From contig NZ_JMKP01000006.1 in NCBI RefSeq assembly GCF_000685805.1, forward strand, positions 1 through 64,000: 64,000 nt of DNA, written 5' to 3'. This stretch comes from Psychrobacter phenylpyruvicus DSM 7000 = NBRC 102152. Lineage in GTDB: Bacteria; Pseudomonadota; Gammaproteobacteria; Pseudomonadales; Moraxellaceae. The notes under the pieces were generated by a model, which saw nothing but the letters and a program-made list of their open reading frames with translations, made no database searches and was not told the DNA's origin. Position 1 is the first letter of the stretch. Every line of letters starts with the position of its first letter. A program made the position numbers and the translations under genes. This document shows positions 63,592-64,000 of the stretch, piece after piece.

Positions 63592-64000
63592 AAAGTTTCT
63601 CTTATAATCTGTTTATAAAAAAAGTACGAAAAGATTGATAGCAACCCCAACCAAGGGGGTAATAATGATAATTAAGAACGCAATGATTATTTAAGAGACA
63701 TTATAGCAGGTTTGGCCTAAGGCTCATAAAACACAAGGAGACGGTTAACAAAGTTTTTTAATCTACAAAAAAACTGTCAAAATTTTTGTCAAAACAAGGC
63801 GAAATAACAAAAAAAGCATATAATAGCGCTTTGTTGGTGTGGCTACCTTGACAAGCAGGTGTGACTTGCGATAATGAGGTCGAGGCTATCTAAACTTATG
63901 TATCAACAGCTCTTGTGTTGACGGCTTTTACTGCTAGCCATTATTTTTATCACTGCCTATTGTGTATTTACTCCATTAAGGGAGCCTATTTATTGTGACC
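63592..64000. other. Region upstream of gltX up to the window end
   Basis: About 410 bp with no complete gene. A TATAAT at 63819-63824 on the plus strand has no good -35 box at the usual spacing. AAGGGAG near 63978 precedes a GTG at 63995 that could start a gene continuing outside the window; this cannot be tested here. Confidence 0.35.

Overview
The window looks like chromosomal DNA of a gammaproteobacterium of the Moraxellaceae, most likely Psychrobacter or a close relative. This is inferred from gene content and gene order (Na+-NQR operon, RapA, a lone hisA, PirA-type pirin, PhoX, and the pabC-mltG-tmk neighbourhood). No database search was possible. Most genes are housekeeping or envelope genes. 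Accessory material sits in three places: the left edge (an IS), 22.7-24.6 kb (a RAYT/REP locus) and 43.2-49.4 kb (a restriction gene and an exopolysaccharide block).

Layout. 1-4459: end of the Na+-translocating NADH:quinone reductase operon (nqrA-B-C-D, minus strand), with an IS982-like element inserted in the first codons of nqrE. 4849-9174: hisA, a BON-MscS mechanosensitive channel, a quinone-oxidoreductase-like enzyme and an AlkB-type dioxygenase. 9276-17185: an alpha/beta hydrolase, then a four-gene export system (HlyD adaptor, RbbA-like double-ATPase/permease, permease, outer-membrane factor). 17378-22643: MsbA-like ABC exporter, fructosamine-kinase-like protein, EamA-like transporter and ucpA. 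22748-24600: a REP-associated tyrosine transposase between long direct repeats, followed by a 47-bp-period tandem array; a broken copy of the 3' end of the neighbouring hydroxyacid dehydrogenase gene lies on the far side. 24756-31880: D-2-hydroxyacid dehydrogenase, rapA, ybaK, a CHMI-like tautomerase, a methyltransferase, and tenA behind a TPP riboswitch. 32508-36528: YcaC-like hydrolase, XapX protein, amidohydrolase with a Cys-rich tail, and a YoaK/DUF1275 membrane protein. 36653-43147: acyl-CoA dehydrogenase, FUSC-like protein, aroE, an orphan lipoprotein and pabC.

43398-49380: material splitting pabC from mltG. It holds a DpnI-like methyl-directed restriction enzyme and a yjbE/yjbF/yjbH-type exopolysaccharide block. 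The yjb block is bounded by two copies of an approximately 85-bp sequence that includes the mltG start. 49448-64000: mltG, tmk, a NhaP-type antiporter with an RCK domain, a Do-like protease, tRNA-Ala and tRNA-Glu with a consensus promoter, pirin, amphi-Trp protein, YgjP-like metallopeptidase, DsrE-like protein, a Tat-exported PhoX and gltX.

The most notable points are the interrupted nqrE, the DpnI homologue with conserved active site and zinc cysteines and no partner methyltransferase in view, the nested RAYT/REP repeats, and the duplicated mltG start that marks the edges of the exopolysaccharide block.
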